Shown here piece by piece: positions 23,632 to 35,320 of a DNA stretch of 64,000 nt; position 1 is the stretch's first letter, and every line of letters begins with the position of its first letter. The stretch covers positions 545,577-609,576 of the forward strand of contig QANU01000796.1 of assembly GCA_003254905.1 (NCBI GenBank). The letters are read 5' to 3'. A program made the translations under genes and the position numbers. The stretch comes from Nissolia schottii. Lineage: Eukaryota > Streptophyta > Magnoliopsida > Fabales > Fabaceae. The notes beneath the pieces were generated by a model. The model was given only the letters and a program-made list of their open reading frames with translations, was not told the DNA's origin and did no database searches.

Positions 23632-24349
23632 GTTTGATTTACATGTTTGCGATAACATTTCGTCCTTCCCTTTCCCCTTTTACTGGCTGTGTATTTCCTT
23701 TTTGTGGTCCTCACTTCATGGTTTGTCTTTTCAAGCATTAGTATCCTTCTGCTGTCTTGGACAGTATATGAGCATACATATACCTAATTTACATTGGGTC
23801 TGGAGGCCTTATGTTGAATAATCGGCTGCAAATGGTTATCTCCATTAGACCTCAGAAATTTCAAAGAATTGGAATTCGAATCCACCATAGTAGTTAGAAC
23901 TCTCACCACAAAGAAAGAACCGTGCTCTATTCACGGTCAAGTGATTATGTACACAGGCTCAGTACGCCACCCCAAAATATACAAGTAAAATGTTATGTTT
24001 TTTAAAATACAACATTAACCTAGATCAAATGACACAAAATATGAATGCATGCCATTGAATTAAAGTTGTAATCATGTAACAAAGTTTAGATATAATCAGA
24101 ACAAATTGAGAATATTACCCTGAAGTTGCATAAGAATTTTTCAAAAATGTCCAGGTTGGAAGGCTTTAAATCATAGAATTCGTTCATGCTGTCTAAGAAT
24201 GCACTTGTCAAAAATGAAAACAAGAGAAAGAGGTAACAACGAATCAAAGCATGTAATGTATCTAATGTATCTGAATGGTGAATACACAGCTTATTTTCAC
24301 TTCTACCCTCACTTCTATTTTCACTTTTACATAGCGGACCTTAATGTAA
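23632..24349. other. Intergenic DNA between the HSFA1 tandem units
   Basis: No coding exon was recognised. The tandem-unit homology of copy B begins near 24350. Confidence 0.4.
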
Positions 24350-24831
24350 CCCACAGCTTGACATGGTAACCCACTTTATAGCTCATCAAGCAAATCTTCC
24401 AGAAAAGAATCGATGTGGACTTTCCAGATACCTTGACCAATCACTGCCAACGTTCTCTCTTTTTTCCCATTTCCCCGCGATCACCAAGGAAACTTAAAGA
24501 TGGGAAAAGAACTTGTCTCATTCACAGATACAACATCACAGATTGCCTTTGACATTGGAAGAACTGTGACCAGGTAACCAAAAAAACACTCCACACGGAT
24601 GATAGCATGAAATAGATGGAAATTTTAATGTAAATGTACGGAAAAGAGAATCAGATTTAGGTCTGGTATGCACAAACCAGACACAAGACCAAATGGAAAG
24701 GATCTACTTTTTCCAGTGAGCGAGTGGAAGTGCAATTTATATTATAGAATAAAGTGGTGTATTGCCATGGTAAGGGGGTTAACTTGGACAATAGGACAGT
24801 TTAATCTAAATTTCATAGTCTATCTAACTCC
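24350..24831 (-). other. 3' region of HSFA1 copy B, shared with copy A
   Basis: CTTGACATGGTAAC, CACAGATTGCCT followed by ACATTGGAAGA, and TTTTCCAGTGAGC match the copy A flank in the same order, so the duplicated unit extends about 450 bp past the stop codon. Confidence 0.7.
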
Positions 24832-27800
24832 TCATTTTGCATCAGAAGAAAGATGACCCATCTGTTGCGTAAGTTGATCCATATTTTGAGTCTTGTCCCA
24901 TCCATTTTGGGCTGGCTGCACCTCATTCCCTTCAGACGCTTCGGTGCCATCAGTCTCATCATTATCATCTTGAACTGGAGTTCGCAGAAGATCATCCCAA
25001 ATGGATGGATTGACTAACAAATCATCAATATCTGCATCGGGTGAAATACCTTCAAAATCAAGGGGAAATGAACCACCAACTCCCAATGAAGTAGGACCCA
25101 AAAATCCTTCATCACCTGTCTCAGGTGCCATGTAATTTTCTTCAGGAATATCAAGAATACATCCTGACTCTATCTCATTTACTGGCAAAAGATCAGGCAT
25201 GATGACATCTGCTTGAGGAATAGGCATAGAAGGTACCTCAGGTGCGTCATCCTTCCTAACTTTTCCAAGAGCTGCAGCTTGTGGTATAGATAGAGTTTCA
25301 GGTTTTCCAGCTGAAGGGACTTTGCTTTGAGTCCCAAGCGTAGCTGGAATGTGAGAAGACTGCACTGAAGCTGGAGGGACCTCTTGAAGTGTTACTCCAG
25401 AAGTCCAGCTTGAAGAGCTGCCACTGTCCATTGCACCAGATGATGATGATGAACCATCACGTGTCAAGTAATTATCAGGGTTTTTACTAAAAGATTCTAC
25501 GCGAGAAGTATCCCACTTCATGATCTGCCTTAGCATTGCTTTTGCTGCACCATTTATCATAGGTTGATATTTAACAATTTGTCCATCAGGAGTAGCAGCA
25601 TATTCAGTTTCAGCAACACCTTCCTGTTTGAGACGGCGCTTTTTGTTGCCTTCAGTCATGCGCCTATTATTATCATTTTGCTGTTGTACAAATTGAGCAA
25701 AGAAGCCAGGGCTCTGGACAGCTTTTGCAAGAAATGACATCATTTGTTGCTGCCGTTGCTCCATTCCCTGAAGACGCTGAACCATCGTCTGCAGCTGGCT
25801 ATCAGTGGTCTGTTGCTGCTGTTTCAGCCTCACAAGCTCTTGCATGAGCACATTCTTATCTCTTTTAAGCCTCTCGACCTCTTCCTCAAGCCCAAACTTC
25901 CCAACTTCTACACATGCCCCTACTGATGAACTCTGTACATGTGATTGCTGAGCCTGTTGATGATTATGACCATGGGCAGGTTTTCGCCGAGTTATAGTCC
26001 TAAGCAAGTGCTTTTGGCCCCTCAAAAAGCCCTCATTTGCAAATTCCCAGCAATCTGGATCAACCTTCCTGAAACCCTGCTCAATTCATTATGATGATGA
26101 GTTAATGATGTTCAAAAAGGAACACTACAGTATAGAGCACTATAATGATGAATTGGGATCTTCTATAGAAAACTAAAATATACTTGCACAACTAAGTAAA
26201 AAAAGGACAGATAGAATAAAGAATGACTGCATATTACTAAGGTACACCCGTTTGACTGTATAAGCTCAAGGATGGCAGAAGATCTAGCTTTGAAAACAAA
26301 ATAATTCATCTCACTCCAACAATGACCATTTGAAGAACCAACCTTACAATTAAAGTTGTAATATCACACAAGCCAAAACTAAGGCCAGTAACAGATACTA
26401 CTAATTTACAGTTTTAGAAAACTGTTACCACTTCAATGACATGTAAAAATAGAATCTAAAGGCTGAATAAGAAAAGAAAAAAGAACATGAATGTCCACAC
26501 ATAAACTGAGAGTATGCATTCAAGGTCAGACTGAAGTCCTATGTTGCGTTGACTTAATAAAACCCATAACCCACAAGTGGAGACTTGGGACAAACTCAGG
26601 CACAGAACTTACTGTTTCAAGTTTATCACTAAATTATTTAAGGTTCGACTAATTTCTGCAATGCGAAGTACTAGAACTCAAATGCCAATAAGCAAAGCCT
26701 TTTTATTCTGCCACATGTCAAATCGATGACAAGTTTAATTTCCACCCAAAAAAAAAAAAAAACATTCTAACTATTTACGTTAAACTGGTGTCTGAAAAAC
26801 AAAGTAGTATTTGCATTCCATTCATGAAGTTCAGAAAATCTGTATTAGAAATATAATCCTAAATGAGAGCCACAAACAAAATAAACTCAAATGTAGTTAG
26901 CATTAGTTCACTGGGAGGACTCAACAGAACTTATTACAGCCCTGATATGACAGTATATTGATACTGCTGTTTTAGCTTACTTCAGCAGAAGGTTACATAA
27001 CGAAGACTCTTAGAGCTATTAATTTCCTTAATTAAAAGAACAACATTAGCTTAAAATAGAAATACAAAAAACATAAACTGCATAAAACATGTGGGCCTAA
27101 GCCACTAAGGCAACTGATCAACTCCACAATATGGTTGCACAATTTATTCCCATATACCTAGTGGGCAGTCAATTATCAGGCAGAGCTGCCAATGCCAATG
27201 TTTATAAACCCTAACCCTTCTGTTGTCTTTTCGTTCTTCCAATAAAAATTGAAAAACTAACATAGTACTCATTGTACTGATAGCAGGCTAGCATCACTAC
27301 AATGAAAAGTTTCTGCTCCAAAGAGCTTAGTTAACTAAATTTTCTTTGCAGAAACAAACCATATGCACATCCCCTCATAACAGGGGACAATAAGAGTTGT
27401 ATTAGGGAAAGAAAAAAAAAAACGATAATTCGATAAACCTGTGCGAACTAGTTCACAGAAGAAATATGTCTGTAGACCCCTAAAACCTATTCAAAACAAC
27501 ATAAATCTCACGTACGTCAATTAGGCCTATACAATACGGGCAGTTGACAATATATATCGATAAACAACTAATCAAATAACTGGTTAACCTGAGAATTGCT
27601 TTCTTTGTCAAATTTCCCTCTTCTGCTCCATCTAGTTGCTGAGACAATGCAGGAGGATAATATATCAAATTTAAATTTCACAAGGTTATGCATTCTTTAG
27701 GTACATGTAAACAAAACAACAAACCCCATCCTGGCTCTCTCAGTTAGATTGAAGGGTGAAGCAAATTTCCTACTTCACTGTTTGAGAGTTGAGACCACCA

Positions 27801-28500
27801 TCCACTTTACTTGAACATGAATCAGGATGCTAGGTATGATAAAAAGAAGGGATAGGTCAAAGCAAACCCCCCCACCCACAAAAAAATAAATCCTTTTTCC
27901 ACTCTTTCTTCTTCATTTTACAGCAAAACAAGTAGTTTAAAAAAAAAAAAAATCTAATGATGCTGCCAACCCATGAATCAAATCCACAGCCAAACACTAA
28001 AACTAAATCATGCTTACTCCGCCATCGACGCCAAACATGCAAATCAAACCAATAAGCTATAGAGACGCTACTCTGGGACTGACACTAAACAATGTAAAGA
28101 ACTATCACCGCCATAAATCAACAACAAATCGATCATCACTTCCAATTTAACGGTCCAAGGCACAAAATTAAAATTCATAATCAATCATTAATAACAACTA
28201 CAACGAAGAAGTAGAAGGAACATAACATACATAAGTGTTTAACTGCCTAACGAAGCTGGAGAAGTTGTTGTGCTTGAAGTATTTGGGCAAAAGGTCTCTG
28301 GCGAATTCCGGCGGGTTCCAAACCACGAAGCTGTTGTTCGCCGCGCTCCACGACACGATCGCGTCCGTCGACGGGTCATCCACCATGTCGTACGTCTTGC
28401 TCAGGAACGGCGGCGGCGCGTTCGAGTTTGGAATCGGCGACGGCGCGGCCCCGTTGGAGCCGCCGCCGCCGTCTCCGCCGCTGGAACTCACTCCGTCCAT
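24832..28500 (-). CDS. HSFA1: Heat shock transcription factor, class A1 (HSFA1d-like), tandem copy B, 504 aa
   Basis: Exon 1 (28231-28500, 90 codons) starts [14 protein letters not shown] and ends in FVRQLNTY. The intron is 26077-28230. Exon 2 (24832-26076) resumes at [20 protein letters not shown]. The order of parts is as in copy A: DNA-binding domain, HR-A/B coiled coil beginning [18 protein letters not shown] basic cluster, AHA-type NPSIWDDLL, and a C-terminal QLTQQMGHL export-like signal. The coding sequence is intact throughout and closely similar to copy A, so both genes look functional. Residue 99 is Cys where copy A and most class A HSFs have Arg (TGC instead of CGC), the only striking change in the DNA-binding domain. 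The C-terminal acidic region is the most diverged part. Confidence 0.95.
27589..27638 (-). other. Candidate cryptic 'poison' exon inside the HSFA1-B intron
   Basis: This is the counterpart of the block at 20492-20541. A TCTCAG acceptor-like site is followed by a 50-nt block starting CAACTAGATGGAGC and ending CTCAG before GTTAACC. It reads [16 protein letters not shown] in phase with exon 1. Inclusion would shift exon 2 and end at the same TGA as in copy A. The pyrimidine tract is weaker than in copy A. Confidence 0.4.
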
Positions 28501-28920
28501 ACCCAAAAACCTGCCTTTTTTGTTCGTTCTCTTAAGAATGAGGAGAAATGGAACAAACAAATCGAATAATCTGTTGTTATGAAAGGTTGGGAATGCAGGG
28601 CATTGTTGCGAAAAATGGAAACCCTAATTGCTGGGGTTTAGGGTTTAGGGGGAAGGTGGGGGGTGGATTGAGGGGAGGGAGAGTGTTCTAAGCAAAGTGC
28701 TACTAGATTTTATGGCAGTGGGATAGATTCGAGATCGAGAGAGAGAGAGAAGAAATGAGGATTTGAAATTTGAAGAGAGGGGACAGGATGAAATGGAACT
28801 ATGGTTTATGGTATGGGTCATATCATTATAGAAACGGCCTTCCCCTTTTTGGGACGGCAGGAGTGAGAGAAGAGAGTATGGGTGGGATTTACTCAAAGTA
28901 GAATAAACTTTGGTAAACAT
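28501..28920 (-). promoter_or_regulatory. 5' leader and proximal promoter of HSFA1 copy B, with telo-box motifs
   Basis: On the plus strand GAAACCCTAATTGC (28618) is followed closely by GGTTTAGGGTTTAGGG (28636-28651), so telo-box motifs (AAACCCTAA and its inverse) face each other across a few bases. Telo-boxes are common in leaders of plant housekeeping genes. GGGCATTGTTGCGAAA is shared with the copy A leader. A GA-rich tract lies at about 28731-28752. Confidence 0.5.
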
Positions 28921-29637
28921 TTTCTCATTGGGTTTGAGCTTAAATTTTTAAAATATACACACACACACATATATATATATATATATTCAATGTATTAAAT
29001 ACAGAAATGGATACAAGGACATATAACATTAAATGTGATCTTTCCCTTTTAAATGAATAAATATAACTTATATATATATATGACATAAACAATAAAGATA
29101 TAGTGAAAAATCACGTTTCACTTCATATAAGACTTGAGATAAATTAGTCTCATTAAATACATTAATTTTTTAAAAAAATTTACCTTCTTAAAATTTAAAA
29201 AACACTCTTACTAATATAGTTTTGCCTTAAATTTTTCAATAATGAGTAATAAATAAATTCGTTCCTTTTTAAAATGTTGGTCGGGTGATGAACAAACTTA
29301 TTCATTTCTTAAAAGATCTCATGATCAAAATTTGAAGAGAAAAAAAAACTTGTATTAAGAAAAGCAACCACAATATCTCTACTTAAATTAGTTGGTCTTA
29401 TTAACAGTAGAAATAATCAGTGCTCAAATAATATTTATTAATTTTTCCCTTGTCAATTAAGACAGTTTAAATTTTGAGTAAATAAACAATTTATTTAAGG
29501 GTTGTACTCGCCTAACCTTGGCAGACACTACTAGGTAAAGCTTGGCAGTGGTGGGTACTAAAGTACCGAACCCAATTAAAAGGACTAATAAGTAATATTC
29601 CTCAAAGATAATCAAGTTATGATGATGTTGCTTTATA
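28921..29637. other. Intergenic AT-rich DNA with AC/AT microsatellite
   Basis: An (AC)n(AT)n tract sits at about 28959-28985 and another (AT)n near 29070. No gene or defined mobile element was recognised in the rest. Confidence 0.5.
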
Positions 29638-30395
29638 GAAGTTGTCTAAATTGCGCCTTGAAACTTTGGGTGATACACCAAGCAGGTCTATGGTGTACTT
29701 AACCAAATTTAGACACATTTACCGGCGCTCTTCTACTTCCTTCTTTCTACTTCTCCTTCTCCCACCTGTCATTTCTTTGCCACCAACCCACTTCCATCTT
29801 TACTCTCAACACCTCCTTTCCCTTCGTCGGAGCCCAAACAAGAAAGAAAATAGGCTCACTATTAGGCCCCGCCACCGTTCCCGGTGGTGGTGATTAGCTG
29901 CAACTCAACAAGCTCAAGCACCCCCACCACGAGATCTTTGCAAACTTAGCCACCCTTACCACTAGATATGTCACAAGCTCAGCCACCCCCACCACCAGAT
30001 CTTGTTTTTCTTGTTTCTCCATTAGATCTTGTTTGTATTTCTGTTTTTTAACTAGATTTTGTTTGTTTCTTATTTCCTTTTCTGTTTGAATGTTTGAATG
30101 TTGTTGGTTTCATAAGGAAAGATGACCTTTTGATTACAAGGCTTTGTGTTTTGCTAAGTTTTGTGTTGGGGTAGCGATAGTGATAGTGGTGAGCGATGGT
30201 GGCAAGGTGTGGGAGGGGGAACAAGCTCAGAATTTTGAGGATGTGTAAGTGTAAAATTAAGAATGTATTTTGTCACGCTTTTAAAAAATATTATTTAACC
30301 ACACTTTAAAAATGTTCTTAAATACAACTGGACCACTATACACTTCTCATTGAGTCATTCACCCAAATTTCAAAGTGCAACTTAGACAATACCTA
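29638..30395. mobile_element. MULE-like TIR element carrying a GC-richer interior
   Basis: GTTGTCTAAATTGCGCCTTG (from 29640) pairs with the reverse complement of the right end (ATTGTCTAAGTTGCACTTTG), giving TIRs of about 40 bp at roughly 80% identity. CTTTATA flanks both ends (29631-29637 and 30396-30402), with weaker matches outside it. The interior contains repeated CCCCCACCAC(C)AGATCTT-type words and an 83-codon open frame without family resemblance. Size and layout fit a non-autonomous Mutator-like element that may have captured host sequence. Confidence 0.55.
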
Positions 30396-30599
30396 CTTTA
30401 TAATATGCACACCTTGAAGCCAACCACTTGGAACTGTCTTATTAACATGTTTTAACCCAAAGAACTTTAAGGATTTGACCGCCCAAAACCAGTGTGTAGT
30501 AGCAATGCCTATGATTCAAGGGCCCTTTGACTCATCCTTTGTATGGTTGTTTTTCGTTTACTAGTGGTTGGTTGTCTTCGTTATCCATTCTTAAATAAT
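30396..30599. other. Intergenic, nothing recognised
   Basis: Short spacer between the TIR element and the shared dispersed repeat. Confidence 0.4.
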
Positions 30600-30884
30600 T
30601 TTTGTGATATTTTTTTTATAGAAATTTTACAGACAATAAAGATATTTAAATCTATCGTGAAAGAAAGTATAATATGTTATTCAAATTGCAACACTTCTGT
30701 TTATCTTTAATATAAAAGATGTTTAAACATTGATAGTCTTTGAAGCATAACTAACTATGAATCTTCAATTAGTTCAAGGTACAAAATTTATTTATTTCCT
30801 ATTAACATTAAATCTTATGTATTTTTTCATTTACTTATAAGTGTTATTAAGCTATTTTATGAATGAAATTTTTTGTTGTTAAAA
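30600..30884 (+). repeat. Dispersed repeat shared with 22213-22480
   Basis: It aligns in word order with the repeat upstream of HSFA1 copy A (TTTGTGA, ATATAAAAGATGTTTA, ATAAGTGTTATT, GAATGAAAT) and ends in an A-run. Identity is roughly 65-75% by eye. Confidence 0.5.
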
Positions 30885-33800
30885 AAAAGGGGGGATGGCC
30901 AATGAGTATTAATGCTGCCCAATTACACACTTACGAATTGGGCCTTCTGGTAATTGTTGGCCATTTGCAAATAACTTCCCACTTTTGTTGGGCTTATGAT
31001 AGCACTATAAGTATATTAAATTTCAACCCTATTAAGTATTAATTACTATTTATGTGAGACAAACCGAAGTTTTTCCATATCCAATAGGCCCAATTGACAG
31101 CGAAATCAGACTCTGCTTGGTTGGTTCTCTAATTTGACACTCTCGGCTTTGTGCCTGCTTGATCACGTCTTATTTATGACTCTAGGATCACAGACGAATA
31201 AAAATAAGGAAAAACTTGGTAATTGGTATGAAGTTGTTTATTTTATCTATTTATTCAATCAAAAAATGACATGTGTGTATTTTATTAGTAATTTAAAAAT
31301 TAAAAGTGTACACTTTTTTTCAATAAAAATATACACTGGACATTCTTTTGATTGGATAAATGGATGAAATGCATCAAAATTTTGTCATAAAAAAAAGAGA
31401 GTCTAGGATCTTTTTGTGCCAGCTACTCCTTTGTGGAAACCTGGTTCTCCTTATCCTGGCTTCCTATCCCAGAAAATGATATGGACTCATATGATGTTGG
31501 ACATTGTGTTAACTCATAACTCATTTATCATTAAATGAGATTTTAATATAATTTATATTTATTAAAGTCTCATACAATAATAAATAAATTATGAATTGAC
31601 ATAATATTTTATACTAAATGTGTTTACATATCACAACTCTTTTCTATCCCCTCTTTCTTTTTAAAGGTTAAATGCAAGTTTTATTTTTTAGTGCGATACT
31701 TCACAAAGCTATTCTCTCTAATATTTTATCACATGTCACTTTTTTTTTTCTCTTTCATAAATTGACTTATTTTTTAATCACTTTTTCAAACACAATTCTC
31801 TCTTATTTCATTTCAAACTACAATTTGGGGGTGAGAAGTGCAAGTTGTTCTCATTCATGAGAAGCATAATTGTTCCAATGTTGTTCAAAGAGGAGTATTA
31901 TTGTAACACTAAAATTAACGTAAATATCAAAATTTTTACTCACAACACATCAAAATTGCCTTTTACTCATCTGCCATAAACCCTAGATATTACTCTCTTC
32001 AATCAATTTTAAGTGTCATTTTAATTAAATGCATGAATATTAATAAATCTACTATCAATAGTAATTATACACTATGTTTGTGTTTTGTAAATTTTTTAAA
32101 ATAGTGTGTTTTAAAAAAGTTACTATTTTTAAGATCAATACATTATGAGTGCAATTGTAAACATAATAATAATTTTTGTCTTAAAAAATGATAAATAATT
32201 TAGACTAGAAAAAATTGACTAAAGTGATAATTAAAATAAATCAAAGTTATTAGTCTTTTAAGTTGTACATTTGGAAAAATGGTTGGATTATTGGAGGAAA
32301 ATAGATCGAACTATATTAAGTCACGTCAGCAAGTTTTTATGGGACATTACTTGTTTTTCATCTATTAAAAGGAATTTCTCTCTCTTTCACCTTCAAACTA
32401 CCACTGTCATGCCCTCAATTTTTTTTCCACTCTATCAAACAATAAAATGTTAAATACACATGCCAAAGGCACTATTATTAATGAAATCCTATCTTCCTTT
32501 AAAAAAAGTTGTCAGTTTTCATTATGGGAACAATAAAATCTTAGTTAAATACACATGCCAAAGGCAATGTTATTAATGAACTCCTATCTTTCTTGAAAAA
32601 GAAAGAAAGAGCCGGTGCTTAGTCTAGATTTCATCTTTTTGAGTTTGGTTTTCCTTATTACCTCAAAAGATTGTAATGAGATTTAAATTTAAGATCTTAC
32701 GCATATTATTTAATTTTTTTTATTAAATTAAAAGTTTAATTTTGATACATTGATAATGTAAAATTGTTTATATGATCAACTAATTAATTTATTTCGTTTA
32801 GATATTTTTTAAGGAGTGTATATGATAATTAATCATGTTTATTGATTTAATTTGTCGATATACGATTAAATGACAATATAAAATTCTTTTACATTATAAA
32901 TACATCCCAATTAAATCCTTAAATTAGTGATAGTGGCTTTGATTTTGGTATCTTATTCTATATATATTGAGCTTCCGGAAAACGTGTTTACTTAATTAAT
33001 TAAGCAAACTTCCTCGGCACATGCAGAAACATCATATTGATAATAATAAAATTTGAATTCAGAATATCATGTATCCTATTAAAATTTTTCACTATTAGAA
33101 AAATTCTAGTGACTTATCTACAAGGACTATAACTCAACTTTATTCATTATTGACCCTTAATCTTTATGTTATACATTTTTCAATAGCTAAGTTTTAATTT
33201 AATAAAGACGTATAAATAATGCATTTGTTTCAACTTTAAAAAATAAAAAATAAAAAAATTTATTTTATAATTTAGATTATTTTTTTAAAAATTATTTAAA
33301 TATATAAAAAATGGAATAAAAAAATTTATTAAATAAACTCAAAGCAACGCACCTTTACACCCTAAAATTAATTACTCGTAGTATATGTAGGAATAGACGT
33401 ACTGCAAATCTATGCAAACTTACATTAACTATTTGAATTTTGTGATCGCCATTTCAAAAAAAATTTATCTAATCATTACACCAGATTAACTTAAAATTGG
33501 TTGAAAAATTTTAACTTATGGAAGAAATTGCTCTTATAATTTTAGAGAATGGAATATCAATATCACTTTTCTTTTTAACAAATGCATTTTTTAAAAATAA
33601 ATTTGTGTCAAAAATCAAATTGCTTACCACCAAATAGTTTGCTGGTTTTGCTTGAACAATATCTATGATTTAAAAAAATAGACATTTACATTTTCAAAAT
33701 ATCTACATTTTTGTAAAGTATAAATAATAATGGTTGGTTTAACGTGGGAGAAATACTCTCTGTTTTCATTTTTCATTTTATTGGATGAAGTATGCGTACT

Positions 33801-35150
33801 CAATTTACAAAATAAAATATAATGCATCCTTATCCATATAAATTAAAGATATTTGTTGTGTAGTGTTGGCACAACGATCAAGCCTTTTAAGGTCCAAAAT
33901 TTACTAATATATAATTAAAATGCACCATGTGTACCTATTAATCTTCTGAGATATGGATTAATGTGAAAATATTTATTTTTTAACCATATCTATTACTAGA
34001 TATATGAACTTTTGCCTTGAGACTAGCCACATCTGTATCTATCTCACTTGAACTGCTAAATTTGTTTAGCATCTCTAGATCATTACTTTAGCCCATACAT
34101 ATCTATGAAGATTAGCAATATCTATATGTTACATGAACAGCTAAGTTTCAACATGGCATCTCTTTCTTTTATTTATTTTATTAAAATTCATTCTGGCATC
34201 TCTAGATCAATCAGATCCGCAAGAACAATAATCGATCGCGCGAGCCACATTATATGTAACGTAATCATTAAAAGAGCAATATTGTTACGCAACTAAAAAA
34301 ATAGGTAGATTTTTTTAAAAAAATAAAAATCATGATGATTATCGAATAAAATGGATGGTATACATGATTTAGTTACGTTATGCATCCAATTGTTAATAAT
34401 ATGTTACATCAATTTTAATTACTAAATTTTAACAGTTATTAGCTCTCTTGTAAATTTTAACAGTATACACTTTAAAAGGAAAATTGTTTCTGAAAAAAAA
34501 AATAGATCTATTAAAATTTGAGAGAGAGTATGTAGTGTAAAATTCCTAAGTAAATGCTTAAGAGAAAAGGTTATTTATAATCCCGTGAACTTTATTGGTG
34601 AGTCCATATAGTTTTGATAGATCTTAATTTGATTAGTTTCCTTTAATACTTGAATATATTCTGTATATACACAGTATTGTCAACTTTAATGACTTCATTT
34701 CAAATATTTAAGTTCTCAAGAAGATACGTAATCTTGGCATTCATAAACTTAGTCGCCTTATGACCGTACGTGACACGTTTTGAACTAACAAGTTTGACCT
34801 TTATTAATAATCCTTTTTCACTTCTAAATATATTTGTGTTTAAGAAGTTATTTTAACTCATAAAAATGTTTATTTCTTTTTTTAAAAAAAATAATTTTCT
34901 TTAAAAAATTGTATCTAAAAAACGTATAATTAATTTACTGTAAGTCTTTATAAGAAAACATTAAAAAAGAAGAAGAAATTAAATTATTTTTCTTAAAAAA
35001 TAAACAACGTTAAACATGCACTTGTGATAACGTTTAAATACTGCAATTGGGAAGTTTCTCATCTACCTTCAAAAAAACCCTAGTTTACTCTTACCCATAT
35101 GCATTCATTATTAGTATTATAAAATGTTATCCCCCGAATCTATATTTTAT
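30885..35150. other. AT-rich gene-free DNA left of the patatin cluster
   Basis: No exon with splice support or family resemblance was found. Visible structure is limited to a 92-bp-period direct repeat (annotated separately), poly-A/T runs and scattered ATTAATTAATT words. Short open frames near 31134-31367 and 34105-34296 are AT-driven. Confidence 0.45.
32440..32594. repeat. Direct repeat, two units about 92 bp apart
   Basis: CAATAAAATGTTAAATACAC at 32440 recurs as CAATAAAATCTTAGTTAAAT at 32531. Both are followed by ATGCCAAAGGCA, TATTAATGAA and CCTATCTT in the same order. A local slippage-type duplication in non-coding DNA. Confidence 0.75.
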
Positions 35151-35159
35151 TTAGCCATG

Positions 35160-35320
35160 CGGTACTTGTGTCCATGCATGCCGATCTGAAACATTGCCAT
35201 GTCCATGAGCTCTTTCTATATATACCCTTCACATTCTTCACGGTACTCTCACGCTTTCCCTTCCAATCTTTCTCTCTTAATTTGTTCATTGCTTAGTATC
35301 CAAAAACAATCAAGGAGCAA
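35160..35320 (+). promoter_or_regulatory. Patatin-like gene promoter: RY element, TATA box, leader
   Basis: A CATGCATG RY-type element (35173-35180) lies upstream of a TATATATA box (35217-35224), about 100 bp before the ATG. RY motifs are bound by B3 factors (LEC2/FUS3/ABI3) in seed genes. The downstream TTCACGGTACTCTCACGCTT leader is repeated before the pseudogene at 43840, showing that the promoter was duplicated with the gene. Confidence 0.55.

Noticed and set aside
17471..28500. The two HSFA1 genes as an assembly duplication artefact
   Set aside because: Exons differ at many positions, introns are only partly alignable and flanks carry different insertions, so they are real paralogs.
29642..29893. 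83-codon frame inside the MULE-like element
   Set aside because: Proline/Ser/Leu-rich low-complexity reading of CCACC repeats, with no conserved domain; kept only as element interior.
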